Of a stretch of 17,468 bases of DNA, positions 1 through 7,079 are shown piece after piece. This DNA is from CAYUAI01 sp964442745 (GTDB taxonomy: Bacteria; Pseudomonadota; Gammaproteobacteria; S012-40). The number at the start of each line of letters is the position of its first letter. Within the stretch, counting starts at the first letter, position 1. The translations under genes and the position numbers were made by a program. The notes below the pieces were generated by a model. The model did not search any database. It was not told the DNA's origin and saw only the letters and a program-made list of their open reading frames with translations. The DNA is taken from the NCBI GenBank assembly GCA_964442745.1, contig CAYUAI010000083.1:1-17468 (forward strand), in the 5' to 3' direction.

Positions 1-217
1 CACTGTCTTTCGACTGTAGATTTAGGGCAATGGCCGGCTCGATGGCCATGTCGGTATCAATGAACATTCTTCCCCCGATCAATGGACTATCTGGATTATC
101 TGGAACAGAAATATCTAGCGTATATTGGCCGTCCGGTAAAAGTGTATCTGCATAGGCGCTGGATGCGGATAGAACCACCATGATCACCATCAGGGCTGAT
201 ATGGATTTGCTTTTCAT
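1..217 (-). CDS. secreted protein of unknown function, 3' part outside window
   Basis: Reading leftward from ATG at 217-215, 72 codons are open to the window edge, so only the N-terminal part is visible. A strong Shine-Dalgarno AAAGGAGA (226-233) lies 8 nt before the start and fixes it. The first ~23 residues form a classical signal peptide: a Lys-containing n-region (MKSKS), a hydrophobic core (ALMVIMVVLS) and an Ala-rich cleavage region ending SAYA, with cleavage expected before DTLLPDG. The mature part is acidic and polar (DISVPDNPDSPLIGG), fitting an exported soluble or surface protein. I do not recognise a family. It may be cotranscribed with the 80-codon ORF that ends 21 nt upstream. 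Confidence 0.75.
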   Translation of the reverse strand, partial: MKSKSISALMVIMVVLSASSAYADTLLPDGQYTLDISVPDNPDSPLIGGRMFIDTDMAIEPAIALNLQSKDS

Positions 218-225
218 TTTTGGAT

Positions 226-233
226 CTCCTTTC
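226..233 (-). promoter_or_regulatory. Shine-Dalgarno of the secreted protein gene
   Basis: AAAGGAGA on the minus strand, 8 nt before the ATG at 217. It is a near-consensus ribosome binding site and decides the start of this edge-truncated gene. Confidence 0.75.
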
Positions 234-238
234 GTTAT

Positions 239-481
239 TTAGGAATAGGGACGCAATAACTTCCCATTCCTTACGTTTTGCGGATGGGAAGGATAAACGG
301 ACTTTCCCCTGAAGTCTACTGGAAGCCCGTAAGCATCAATAGAGACAGCGCGATTGAAACCAGAGAAATATGATGACAGATAGCCGGAAGGTGCTTTAGG
401 CGAATACAAACCCAATTTGGACACCAAACCATCTTCCGCCCGTTTTTCTGCTGGGTTTGCTTGTTCACATTGGATGGTCAT
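239..481 (-). CDS. possible small hypothetical protein, 80 aa
   Basis: An open frame of 80 codons runs from ATG 481 to TAA 239, on the same strand as and 21 nt upstream of the secreted-protein gene, so the two could be one transcript. A good -35/-10 pair (567-572, 544-549) lies upstream at a suitable distance. Against it, the ATG has no recognisable Shine-Dalgarno (the bases before it read ACAAATAGCCC), there is no signal peptide or membrane segment, and I recognise no motif. The composition (many Ser, Gly, Pro, Tyr; two phrases reading GLPVDFRGK and KSVYPSHPQ) looks protein-like rather than low-complexity. It could instead be untranslated leader or a gene remnant. Confidence 0.35.
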   Translation of the reverse strand: MTIQCEQANPAEKRAEDGLVSKLGLYSPKAPSGYLSSYFSGFNRAVSIDAYGLPVDFRGKSVYPSHPQNVRNGKLLRPYS

Positions 482-527
482 ATATTGGGCTATTTGTTAC
501 ACCTTAAAAAATTATTAGCTTATTTTC

Positions 528-555
528 TTGATTATTTAGTAACTTTATATATATT
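528..555 (+). promoter_or_regulatory. possible plus-strand promoter overlapping the minus promoter
   Basis: TTGATT (528-533) and TATATT (550-555), spacer 16 nt, face the large fusion gene. The pair overlaps the minus-strand promoter at 544-572, so the two would be divergent and could not both be occupied at once. The leader to the start at 773 would be about 200 nt. The AT-richness makes this weaker than the minus-strand call. Confidence 0.3.
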
Positions 556-572
556 TTCTAATACTGTAACAA
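544..572 (-). promoter_or_regulatory. sigma-70-type promoter, minus strand
   Basis: On the minus strand TTGTTA (567-572) and TATAAA (544-549) are separated by exactly 17 nt, a good sigma-70 match. Transcription would start near 537 and read the 80-codon ORF and the secreted-protein gene. The region is AT-rich, so chance matches are possible. Confidence 0.5.
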
Positions 573-586
573 AAATGTAATAAATG

Positions 587-599
587 CCGAGTGACTCGG
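587..599. promoter_or_regulatory. perfect palindrome, operator candidate
   Basis: CCGAGT-G-ACTCGG is a perfect 6-bp dyad around one central base. With so short a centre it suits a dimeric DNA-binding protein better than an RNA hairpin. It lies just upstream of the minus-strand -35 box (567-572) and just downstream of the predicted plus-strand start, the right place to influence both. The regulator is unknown. Confidence 0.4.
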
Positions 600-668
600 T
601 TTAGGGAAAATGGTATTACCAAAAATAGGCTCGTAGGGGAGTTGTGTTTATTATTTCTTCGACTTGCT

Positions 669-703
669 GTGAATGTAGCCAATATAAGAATATTGCTATT
701 CAC
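669..703 (+). promoter_or_regulatory. composite inverted repeat in the fusion-gene leader
   Basis: GTGAAT (669-674) pairs with ATTCAC (698-703), and inside it CAATA (680-684) pairs with TATTG (691-695) around a 6-nt loop. The total is 11 bp with a 5-by-2 internal loop. It lies about 70 nt before the translation start at 773 and could be a leader hairpin or an operator. No known riboswitch fold was recognised. Confidence 0.35.
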
Positions 704-761
704 TTCGGAGATCAGTTCTTTCGTTCGTAGATGCGAGCAATCAGTTACAGTATATTAACAT

Positions 762-765
762 GGAG
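762..765 (+). promoter_or_regulatory. Shine-Dalgarno that favours the start at 773
   Basis: GGAG stands 7 nt before the ATG at 773. The in-frame upstream ATG at 731 has its nearest GGAG about 20 nt away, too far for efficient initiation. The 773 start also places a signal-like segment nearer the N-terminus. I therefore choose 773, giving 1373 residues instead of 1387. Confidence 0.65.
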
Positions 766-772
766 TCTAGAC

Positions 773-3700
773 ATGAGTAATTATTCGCCAGGAAAGCGGC
801 GCCCTTCATTTATTTCCGGTGATTTCATCATCCCTATATTCGCGCTATTTGTATTTTCTTGCTCGACAGCGTTGGCGATTCCTAGTCCCGATTTAGTGAT
901 CAATATGTTTGCCTCTGCCGCTCAACTGTTAGGTCTAGGAACCGCCTTATTGGGCGCGGGTTTAATGAATTCACGCCGCTTAAAGTCTTCTAAGCCAAAA
1001 AATATGCGTCGCTGGTTTTACCTTTTACTGGGATTATTACTGGTGTCTGTGATTGCCAATATTTTTCAGCATAGTCAGCAAGTCGATGATAAAAATGAGC
1101 GATTGCAGACTAACTTGTGGCGTAGTTCGGTGGAGAATGGCCAACAAGTCGGTGATGTTTCGTTAAAAACACTGGGATTTAGTGATCAGCTTGTTCATCC
1201 TCAAGCCATTTCTACGGATACGCTTCATCGCTGGCGAGATCAAGGTAAGCCGCTTAATATTATTGATGTCCGAGAAACCGAGGAGATTGAACAAGGTTCG
1301 CTAGCCGATACATTATCAGTACGTTATCCCGATGTGCGGTTACATAAAGAGGCTATTTTTAAACCAAATCATGAAAATGTTTTTATGTGTTACAGCGGAA
1401 ATCGCAGCTCTGAACTTTGCACTGAGTTTTCAAAACAAGGATTGGATTGTAAGTTTTTAATCGGTGGATTTGAAAAATGGATTGCCGAGGACCGACCCTT
1501 AGCGAGTGTGAATGCGGACAGGGAATCGCTAAGGGAAATTGCAGATTATGAAAATAGGGATACATTACTCGACACCAAACAAGTTTATCAATTATTAGAT
1601 GAGGAGCCTGTTCAGTTTATTGATGTCCGTTATCCTGGTGAATTTAATCGTGGCCATCTGCCAGGGGCGATTAATCTAACCATACGCGCTTTGACGACAG
1701 ATCAGCTTAATCAAGCGATGGATAAATTGCCTAGTGATAAACCCGTTATCGCCCCTTGTTATGACAAGCGATCTTGTTTTTATGGGCAAATACTCGGGCT
1801 GAAACTTTCTCGAAAAGGGATGCGTTTTCTTGGACGGTATACAACGCCCTATGAATTTGCAACAACCAAAGCGTCTAAGGCCTATGTTGATGTGTGGCAA
1901 AGTAATCGTGATACGAATTTAATGCAGTGGGCTGCACAACCGTTTAAAGTGGTTTTGGCGTGGTTGAATACCACCACAGGATCGTTGGTCATGGCCATTC
2001 TCCTGCTCGTCACGGCGATTCGCATTGTGGTGGCACCGATTACGATTAAGTCGGACCGTGATAATGCGGTATTATCACTGATTGCCCCGGATATTAGTCA
2101 AATTAAAGCTGAGAATAAAGATAATCCTCGGCGATCCTCCAAGAAAATTTTAGCCATGTATCGCAAACATCGATTGACACCAGGCAAAAATTTTATCGGG
2201 ACGGCGCTCCAGATTATTGTTTTCATGTTAATGTTTTTCGCGGTACAAGGATTATCTGTTCAGTCCACCGAAAGCTTTTTATGGCTGGCGCTTGCAGACA
2301 AGGATGAGACGTATATTTTGCCGGTATTAGTGTCAGCCTTAATTTTTTTCCATTGCTGGTTTAGTTCTCCTCATCGTACTCGATTAAAGCTCATGATATA
2401 TGTTGCCGTGTCAGCGTTGATTTTTGTTTTGACAATTAATTTATCAGCAGCGACCAATATCTATCTATCCGTTAGCATCCTATTGCTGTTTTTTCAAGCC
2501 GAATGGGTAAGGCGACGACTTTCTGCGGCTGAAGAATCTAAATCGCAGAAGAGCGTCGATGATACGTATTCTAATTTCTCTGATAAGAGCTACGATCTTA
2601 CTCCATTATTGGTGGCGGATAGAATAAATGGCGCAGGTAATAAAGCGGTCAATCTGTCGCGAATGTTGCGCTGGGGAATTCCCGTGCCCGATGGATTTGT
2701 GATTCCACCTCAAATGATCAAGCAAGGTATTCATCAGTTTGAATCAAAAATTTTATCGAGGTTCGATCAGCTTGGGGCTCAGACGGTGGTTGCCCGCTCC
2801 TCGGGTGGCAACGAGGATGGTGCGGAGAATTCACATGCAGGAATCTATGAAACACGGCTCAATGTGGTTCGTCAAAGTCTGATGAATGAACTCAATAAAG
2901 TGGTGGCTTCTTATGTGAGTGAACGGGCGACAGTTTATTCAAGTGATCCACCACTGAGTGGCAGTATTGTTGTCCAAGAGCAAGTTAACCCTGACTATGC
3001 GGGTGTTTTGTTCACGGAAAATCCAACACACAGTGGCCAAATCGTATTGGAGTATATTCAAGGGTTAGCTGATGATCTTGTTTCTGGAAGAAAAACACCT
3101 AAAACTGTCATAATAGGCAGGGCTTCAGGTGACATAATAACTAGCGCCCCGCCTTTTGATGTCAAACCATTATTGGCGCTGGCCCGCAAAATCGAGGGAA
3201 AAATCTTAGAAGAGCAAGGGCGAAACATTCCGCAAGATATCGAGTGGGCGCACAAGAATGGGCAGTTTTTTATTATCCAAACACGTGATATTACCACGAG
3301 ATCTTCTCATAGTGACGATATTAAAAGCGAACTGGAGCGTGAACGAAAGCGTCTTGTGGATATCCTCTCTCTTGGGGCGAGTGAAGGTCGTTCTGAACCG
3401 GCTTTTATGCAAAATGAGTTGTCTGAAGTTTTACCGAAACCCACACCGATTTCGCTGTCATTAATGCAGAAAATGTGGGATGAAGAGGGGTGTGTGGACT
3501 TGGCCTGTCAACGCTTAGGTATCAATTATGAGATTGACGAGGATTCAGGCGCTTTGATTGAGACTGCTTTTGGCCAGCTCTATATCAACCAGCTAGAAAG
3601 TGAAAAGCGAACAACAACACCAGGGACGATGGCCGCGTTTCGGTTGGCTAAGTTGGCTGATGAAATAAAACGGACATTTCAGGAAGGTTTTCTTCCCGAA

Positions 3701-4894
3701 TTTAATACGGAAATGACTTTGCGGCAAGCGTTGGATTTCCATCGACTGACTGGTGTCGAGCTGAAACAGCTGTTGAAAAAATGGATTAACGAGTTTATAC
3801 AAACTTACTATATGGAAGCCGAGGTGATTAATATTGCCGCCGAATTTTATATGAAGTCGGCAAGACAGGCTTTGTTAAAAAAGAATTTGGATCCTAACGA
3901 ATATTTGACGCATTCATCGTCGAGTATGGCAGGCAAGGCATTTAAGCGACTATATGAGGTGAAGCAGGGGAAGGTTTCCTTGGAGGCGTATTGTGCAGAA
4001 TTTGGACATCGATCTCATCATGACTATGAATTGTCTGAACCTCGGGAGTTTGAGGATAAAACCAAATTGTTGGCTCAAATATCAAAGGCTGAAGAGATAA
4101 TAGAAGATACGACTCCTTTCGCGATGAATCTGCCCTTGATGTTAGAGGCGCAAGTGAAAAGAGCGTTAGCGTACCAAAATCTTAAGGAAGAAGCGAAACA
4201 TTATTGTATGAAGCCTTTGGCCTCGATTCGTCGACTATTGCTGCATTTGGATACATGCTATCAATTGGATGGTAAAATATTTTATCTCAATTTAGATGAA
4301 TTGCTCAGTGATGACTTTGAAGTCACAGAGACACTGCGGAAGGAACTGAGTGAGCGTTTTTCTACAAGGGCATGCTTACTTAAGAATGATCCGCCGTCGG
4401 TGCTTTCTTTGTCTTTTCTTGAGAAAACAGATCTAGATGATGACGGTCAGTTTCTTTTTGAGTCTAACTCCACCGGTGCGATTAAAGGGCAAAGAATCGC
4501 GGGCAAGCAAAGTGAGGTGGCATCGATTCGAGTGTTGCTTGATTTGAGTGAAATCGATTCAGTGAAAGAAGGAGAGATTATTGTGGTTAAGAATATGGAT
4601 CCTGATCTAGCCACATTATTGCCAAAGGTTGAGGGAATTATCAGTGAAATCGGTGGTATGTTATCTCATATGGCGATTTTAGCGAGAGAGTTTGGCAAGA
4701 CAACGGTCAGTGGAGTAAAAGACGCCACTAAACTTTTTTCAACAGGGCAGGTTGTCTACATTCGCAATGATGGCCTGATTGAGCGTCGTATTAATGACAG
4801 ACGCGAGTTGACTCAGCCGATGAGTGAAGATCGCCGAGTAGGAAGAGATCGTCGAGACTCGTGTCATGAGTATTTAGAGCAAGAGATGCAATAA
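773..4894 (+). CDS. rhodanese-YidC/Oxa1-dikinase fusion membrane protein
   Basis: 1373 aa, numbered from the 773 start. An N-terminal signal-like segment (~20-36) and two hydrophobic segments (~41-62, ~80-97) flank a basic loop. Two rhodanese domains follow (~146-243 and ~267-363); each has IDVR near its start and a Cys loop, CYSGNRS (Cys206) and CYDKRSC (Cys329). Residues ~403-583 match the five-helix core of YidC/Oxa1: the TM2 Arg is present (Arg417 in AIRIVVAP), then a basic cytoplasmic loop with AMYRKH, then FLWLALADKDETYILP, as in YidC. Residues ~619-842 are a PEP-synthase-type ATP-grasp (KAVNLSRM, ARSSGG with Arg675, DIEW with Glu824, QTR at 836-838). The middle part has EVLPKPTPIS and FGHRSHHDYELSEPREFED (from ~1077), as in rifampicin phosphotransferase-like proteins. 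The swivelling phospho-His domain (~1239-1337) has GGMLSHMAILAREFG with His1299. The PEP/pyruvate-binding barrel of PpsA is absent. Domain calls are firm; overall function and substrate are unknown. Confidence 0.88.
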   Translation: MSNYSPGKRRPSFISGDFIIPIFALFVFSCSTALAIPSPDLVINMFASAAQLLGLGTALLGAGLMNSRRLKSSKPKNMRRWFYLLLGLLLVSVIANIFQHSQQVDDKNERLQTNLWRSSVENGQQVGDVSLKTLGFSDQLVHPQAISTDTLHRWRDQGKPLNIIDVRETEEIEQGSLADTLSVRYPDVRLHKEAIFKPNHENVFMCYSGNRSSELCTEFSKQGLDCKFLIGGFEKWIAEDRPLASVNADRESLREIADYENRDTLLDTKQVYQLLDEEPVQFIDVRYPGEFNRGHLPGAINLTIRALTTDQLNQAMDKLPSDKPVIAPCYDKRSCFYGQILGLKLSRKGMRFLGRYTTPYEFATTKASKAYVDVWQSNRDTNLMQWAAQPFKVVLAWLNTTTGSLVMAILLLVTAIRIVVAPITIKSDRDNAVLSLIAPDISQIKAENKDNPRRSSKKILAMYRKHRLTPGKNFIGTALQIIVFMLMFFAVQGLSVQSTESFLWLALADKDETYILPVLVSALIFFHCWFSSPHRTRLKLMIYVAVSALIFVLTINLSAATNIYLSVSILLLFFQAEWVRRRLSAAEESKSQKSVDDTYSNFSDKSYDLTPLLVADRINGAGNKAVNLSRMLRWGIPVPDGFVIPPQMIKQGIHQFESKILSRFDQLGAQTVVARSSGGNEDGAENSHAGIYETRLNVVRQSLMNELNKVVASYVSERATVYSSDPPLSGSIVVQEQVNPDYAGVLFTENPTHSGQIVLEYIQGLADDLVSGRKTPKTVIIGRASGDIITSAPPFDVKPLLALARKIEGKILEEQGRNIPQDIEWAHKNGQFFIIQTRDITTRSSHSDDIKSELERERKRLVDILSLGASEGRSEPAFMQNELSEVLPKPTPISLSLMQKMWDEEGCVDLACQRLGINYEIDEDSGALIETAFGQLYINQLESEKRTTTPGTMAAFRLAKLADEIKRTFQEGFLPEFNTEMTLRQALDFHRLTGVELKQLLKKWINEFIQTYYMEAEVINIAAEFYMKSARQALLKKNLDPNEYLTHSSSSMAGKAFKRLYEVKQGKVSLEAYCAEFGHRSHHDYELSEPREFEDKTKLLAQISKAEEIIEDTTPFAMNLPLMLEAQVKRALAYQNLKEEAKHYCMKPLASIRRLLLHLDTCYQLDGKIFYLNLDELLSDDFEVTETLRKELSERFSTRACLLKNDPPSVLSLSFLEKTDLDDDGQFLFESNSTGAIKGQRIAGKQSEVASIRVLLDLSEIDSVKEGEIIVVKNMDPDLATLLPKVEGIISEIGGMLSHMAILAREFGKTTVSGVKDATKLFSTGQVVYIRNDGLIERRINDRRELTQPMSEDRRVGRDRRDSCHEYLEQEMQ

Positions 4895-4905
4895 TAACCG
4901 ACAGG

Positions 4906-4931
4906 GTTGGGTTACACTACGCTAACCCAGC
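4906..4931. terminator. candidate bidirectional hairpin between convergent genes
   Basis: TGGGTTA (4908-4914) and TAACCCA (4923-4929) form a perfect 7-bp stem with an 8-nt loop, extended to about 9 bp by a G-T and a G-C pair. It begins 11 nt after the fusion-gene stop, and its right arm contains the TAG stop of the histidine kinase. Neither side has a clear T-run, so it may act as an RNA 3'-end stabiliser rather than a strong intrinsic terminator. Confidence 0.4.
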
Positions 4932-6916
4932 TCGCGGGTACTGAGATACAGATTGCAATCGAACTTATCCGAGGGTTTGTTTGTCCACTGTTGTAATACG
5001 TTAGTTAATGTTTCTAATGATAGAGGTTTACTGATAAAATCATCCATGCCACTATCAGAGCAGCGATTACGATCTTCGGTATGTATGTTAGCTGTCACCG
5101 CAATGATGGGTGTGCGGTAATTTTTCTCCCGAGTTCGAATAATTCGAGTGGCTTCAAACCCATCCATTTCCGGCATTTGACAATCCATTAAAATTAAATC
5201 AAATTGATGTTTTTCCAAACATTTTAATGCTTCAATCCCATTACTTGCCACGATTGGCTTCAATCCTAATTTTTTTAACATTGCCGTCATCACTGTTTGA
5301 TTAATTATATTATCTTCCACTAACAACACATGAATATTTGATTGTTGGGTTGCAATTTTATTGGTGATGGGGGTGGGTGACACTGAATTGTTAGTCAATA
5401 ACGGTGGAGGCGCTTTATGTTGATCGATCTGACTAGGTATCTCGGCGAGTGGCAATAATAAATCAACAAAAAAGCGAGTCCCCTGGCCAGGAGTACTCTC
5501 TAATTTTATGTTTCCTCCCATTTGGGTGATCAATTTTCTACAAATGGCTAGACCAAGACCGGTACCGCCAAATCGTCGGCTCATTGAGGCATCGGCTTGG
5601 GTAAATGCATCAAACAAAGTGGATTGAGCCTCTTGCGCAATACCAATGCCTGAATCTTCGACGATAATATGTATTAATGCTTTATTTTCAGGTTTTTTTA
5701 CCCCTGTGATTTGTAACCAAACATAACCCTGTTTGGTAAATTTGACTGAGTTACTGAGCAAATTTAATAAGACTTGCCGGATGCGACCCGCATCGCCGAT
5801 CAACCATTGGGGGCATTCAGCGGTATATTCAAAATCCAGTGATAACCCTTTTTCTTGGGCTGTCACCCTCAGTATTCGACAAGCCTCTTGAATGGTATTT
5901 TTTAAATCAAAAGCAACCGGATCTAATACCAATTTGCCGGCTTCGATTTTTGAAAAATCAAGTATATCGTTAACGATATACAGCAAAGAATTCCCAGAAA
6001 ATAATAGCGTATCCAGATGTTCACGTTGTTGATTTGTTAACTCGCTGTCCATTAATAATTGTGCCATGCCTAAGATACCGTTAATCGGAGTGCGTATTTC
6101 ATGGCTTATCACCGCTAAAAATTCGCTCTTTGCTTTTAATATCTCGTCGGATTTTTGACGCGCTATTTCTTCTTGTTGATGAGCTTGTCGTAAGGTTTCT
6201 TCGGTTTCTTTATAGCGTGAAATATTGGCATCAACCTCCTTTTCATGTACTTCTAATACTGACGACAGCTCATTGACAGAGTCAGACACGCGGGCGAGTT
6301 CTTTTGAGGATGAGACTGACAATCGACTCTTTCTGTCTCCCGCTGCGATGGCATGGAGCTGATGGTTAACAAGCCTGAGTGGGTTAATGACTAAACGATG
6401 CAAAAATACCATGATAATCAAAACGAGTGTAAGCAATCCTGTCGTCAAAAAAAGGTGTTCAATAAGTAATTGTTTTTGGATGTTGCTGTGAATTTTCTGC
6501 ATATTCCAAGTAATTTCTAATTGGCCAAAATTTTCCCCTTCAAGTTCGAATACATCGACAAACTTCTTTTCTATGACGGAGGAGGTGTTCGTCGTCGCTT
6601 GCCAAGAAAATAACAAACGAGCATATTCATCACGCACCGTGATACGATAAAGGTCTTCATCATATTTATTGGCCCGTGAAAATAAACTTTCTAACAATAA
6701 AATATCTTCCGCAATGGTTGCCTCTAGCGCACCGGCAAGTAAAATATTGAACTTAACTTTATGTTGCAGACGCATTTTATCAAGTAAGTTATTTAGTTCA
6801 TATTGATAGAGTAAGCTACCGCCAACGATAGAGACAAGCAAGGCTGGCAAGAATAATATCAAAAAAATCTGGTGTTTTATTGACCACTGGCTAAATGTAA
6901 TATGCCTTAGTTTCAT
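4922..6916 (-). CDS. membrane hybrid sensor histidine kinase with receiver domain
   Basis: 664 aa. Two membrane helices (~17-37 and ~155-173) bracket a periplasmic sensor region of about 115 residues. A HAMP linker (~175-227) and a short coiled coil rich in Glu and Gln (~225-260) follow. The HisKA box SHEIRTP holds the phosphoacceptor His272. The ATPase domain has LLNLLSNSVKFT (N box), EDSGIGI (G1) and GGTGLGL (G2). The C-terminal receiver has VEDN, the phospho-acceptor Asp578 in MDCQMPEMDG, TAN and a Lys in SKPL. All key residues are present. There is no Hpt domain, so a separate Hpt protein or response regulator must exist elsewhere. The gene lies 163 nt downstream of a PhnD-like binding protein on the same strand, a common arrangement in which the binding protein feeds the sensor. 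The start at 6916 has only a weak ribosome site. The family is sure; the signal is unknown. Confidence 0.93.
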   Translation of the reverse strand: MKLRHITFSQWSIKHQIFLILFLPALLVSIVGGSLLYQYELNNLLDKMRLQHKVKFNILLAGALEATIAEDILLLESLFSRANKYDEDLYRITVRDEYARLLFSWQATTNTSSVIEKKFVDVFELEGENFGQLEITWNMQKIHSNIQKQLLIEHLFLTTGLLTLVLIIMVFLHRLVINPLRLVNHQLHAIAAGDRKSRLSVSSSKELARVSDSVNELSSVLEVHEKEVDANISRYKETEETLRQAHQQEEIARQKSDEILKAKSEFLAVISHEIRTPINGILGMAQLLMDSELTNQQREHLDTLLFSGNSLLYIVNDILDFSKIEAGKLVLDPVAFDLKNTIQEACRILRVTAQEKGLSLDFEYTAECPQWLIGDAGRIRQVLLNLLSNSVKFTKQGYVWLQITGVKKPENKALIHIIVEDSGIGIAQEAQSTLFDAFTQADASMSRRFGGTGLGLAICRKLITQMGGNIKLESTPGQGTRFFVDLLLPLAEIPSQIDQHKAPPPLLTNNSVSPTPITNKIATQQSNIHVLLVEDNIINQTVMTAMLKKLGLKPIVASNGIEALKCLEKHQFDLILMDCQMPEMDGFEATRIIRTREKNYRTPIIAVTANIHTEDRNRCSDSGMDDFISKPLSLETLTNVLQQWTNKPSDKFDCNLYLSTRELG

Positions 6917-7037
6917 AAGCTGTCTTTTATTGTCTCTTTTGTTTAACCGATTTTCGGTGATCTAGTGTTTAATAGTGACGAAGGAGATTGAAGTTACTCA
7001 ATATTTATTGGAGCGCTTGCCGCCCCTATTTGCTCAA

Positions 7038-7068
7038 AGGCCGGGCGAGATAAGCGGGTCGACGGCCT
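7038..7068 (-). terminator. inverted repeat just after the PhnD-like gene
   Basis: AGGCCG (7038-7043) and CGGCCT (7063-7068) form a 6-bp GC-rich stem with a 19-nt loop, about 11 nt beyond the stop codon at 7080. There is no good T-run, so it may be a weak terminator, an mRNA processing site that separates the levels of binding protein and kinase, or chance. Confidence 0.3.
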
Positions 7069-7079
7069 AAAATTGGTTT

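Noticed and set aside
731..772. Upstream ATG of the fusion gene
   Set aside because: In frame but its nearest GGAG is about 20 nt away, while the ATG at 773 has GGAG at 7 nt; kept only as an alternative start.
3058..3412. Two minus-strand frames (79 and 68 codons) inside the fusion gene
   Set aside because: Both lie antisense to the conserved ATP-grasp region and have no ribosome site or family motif.
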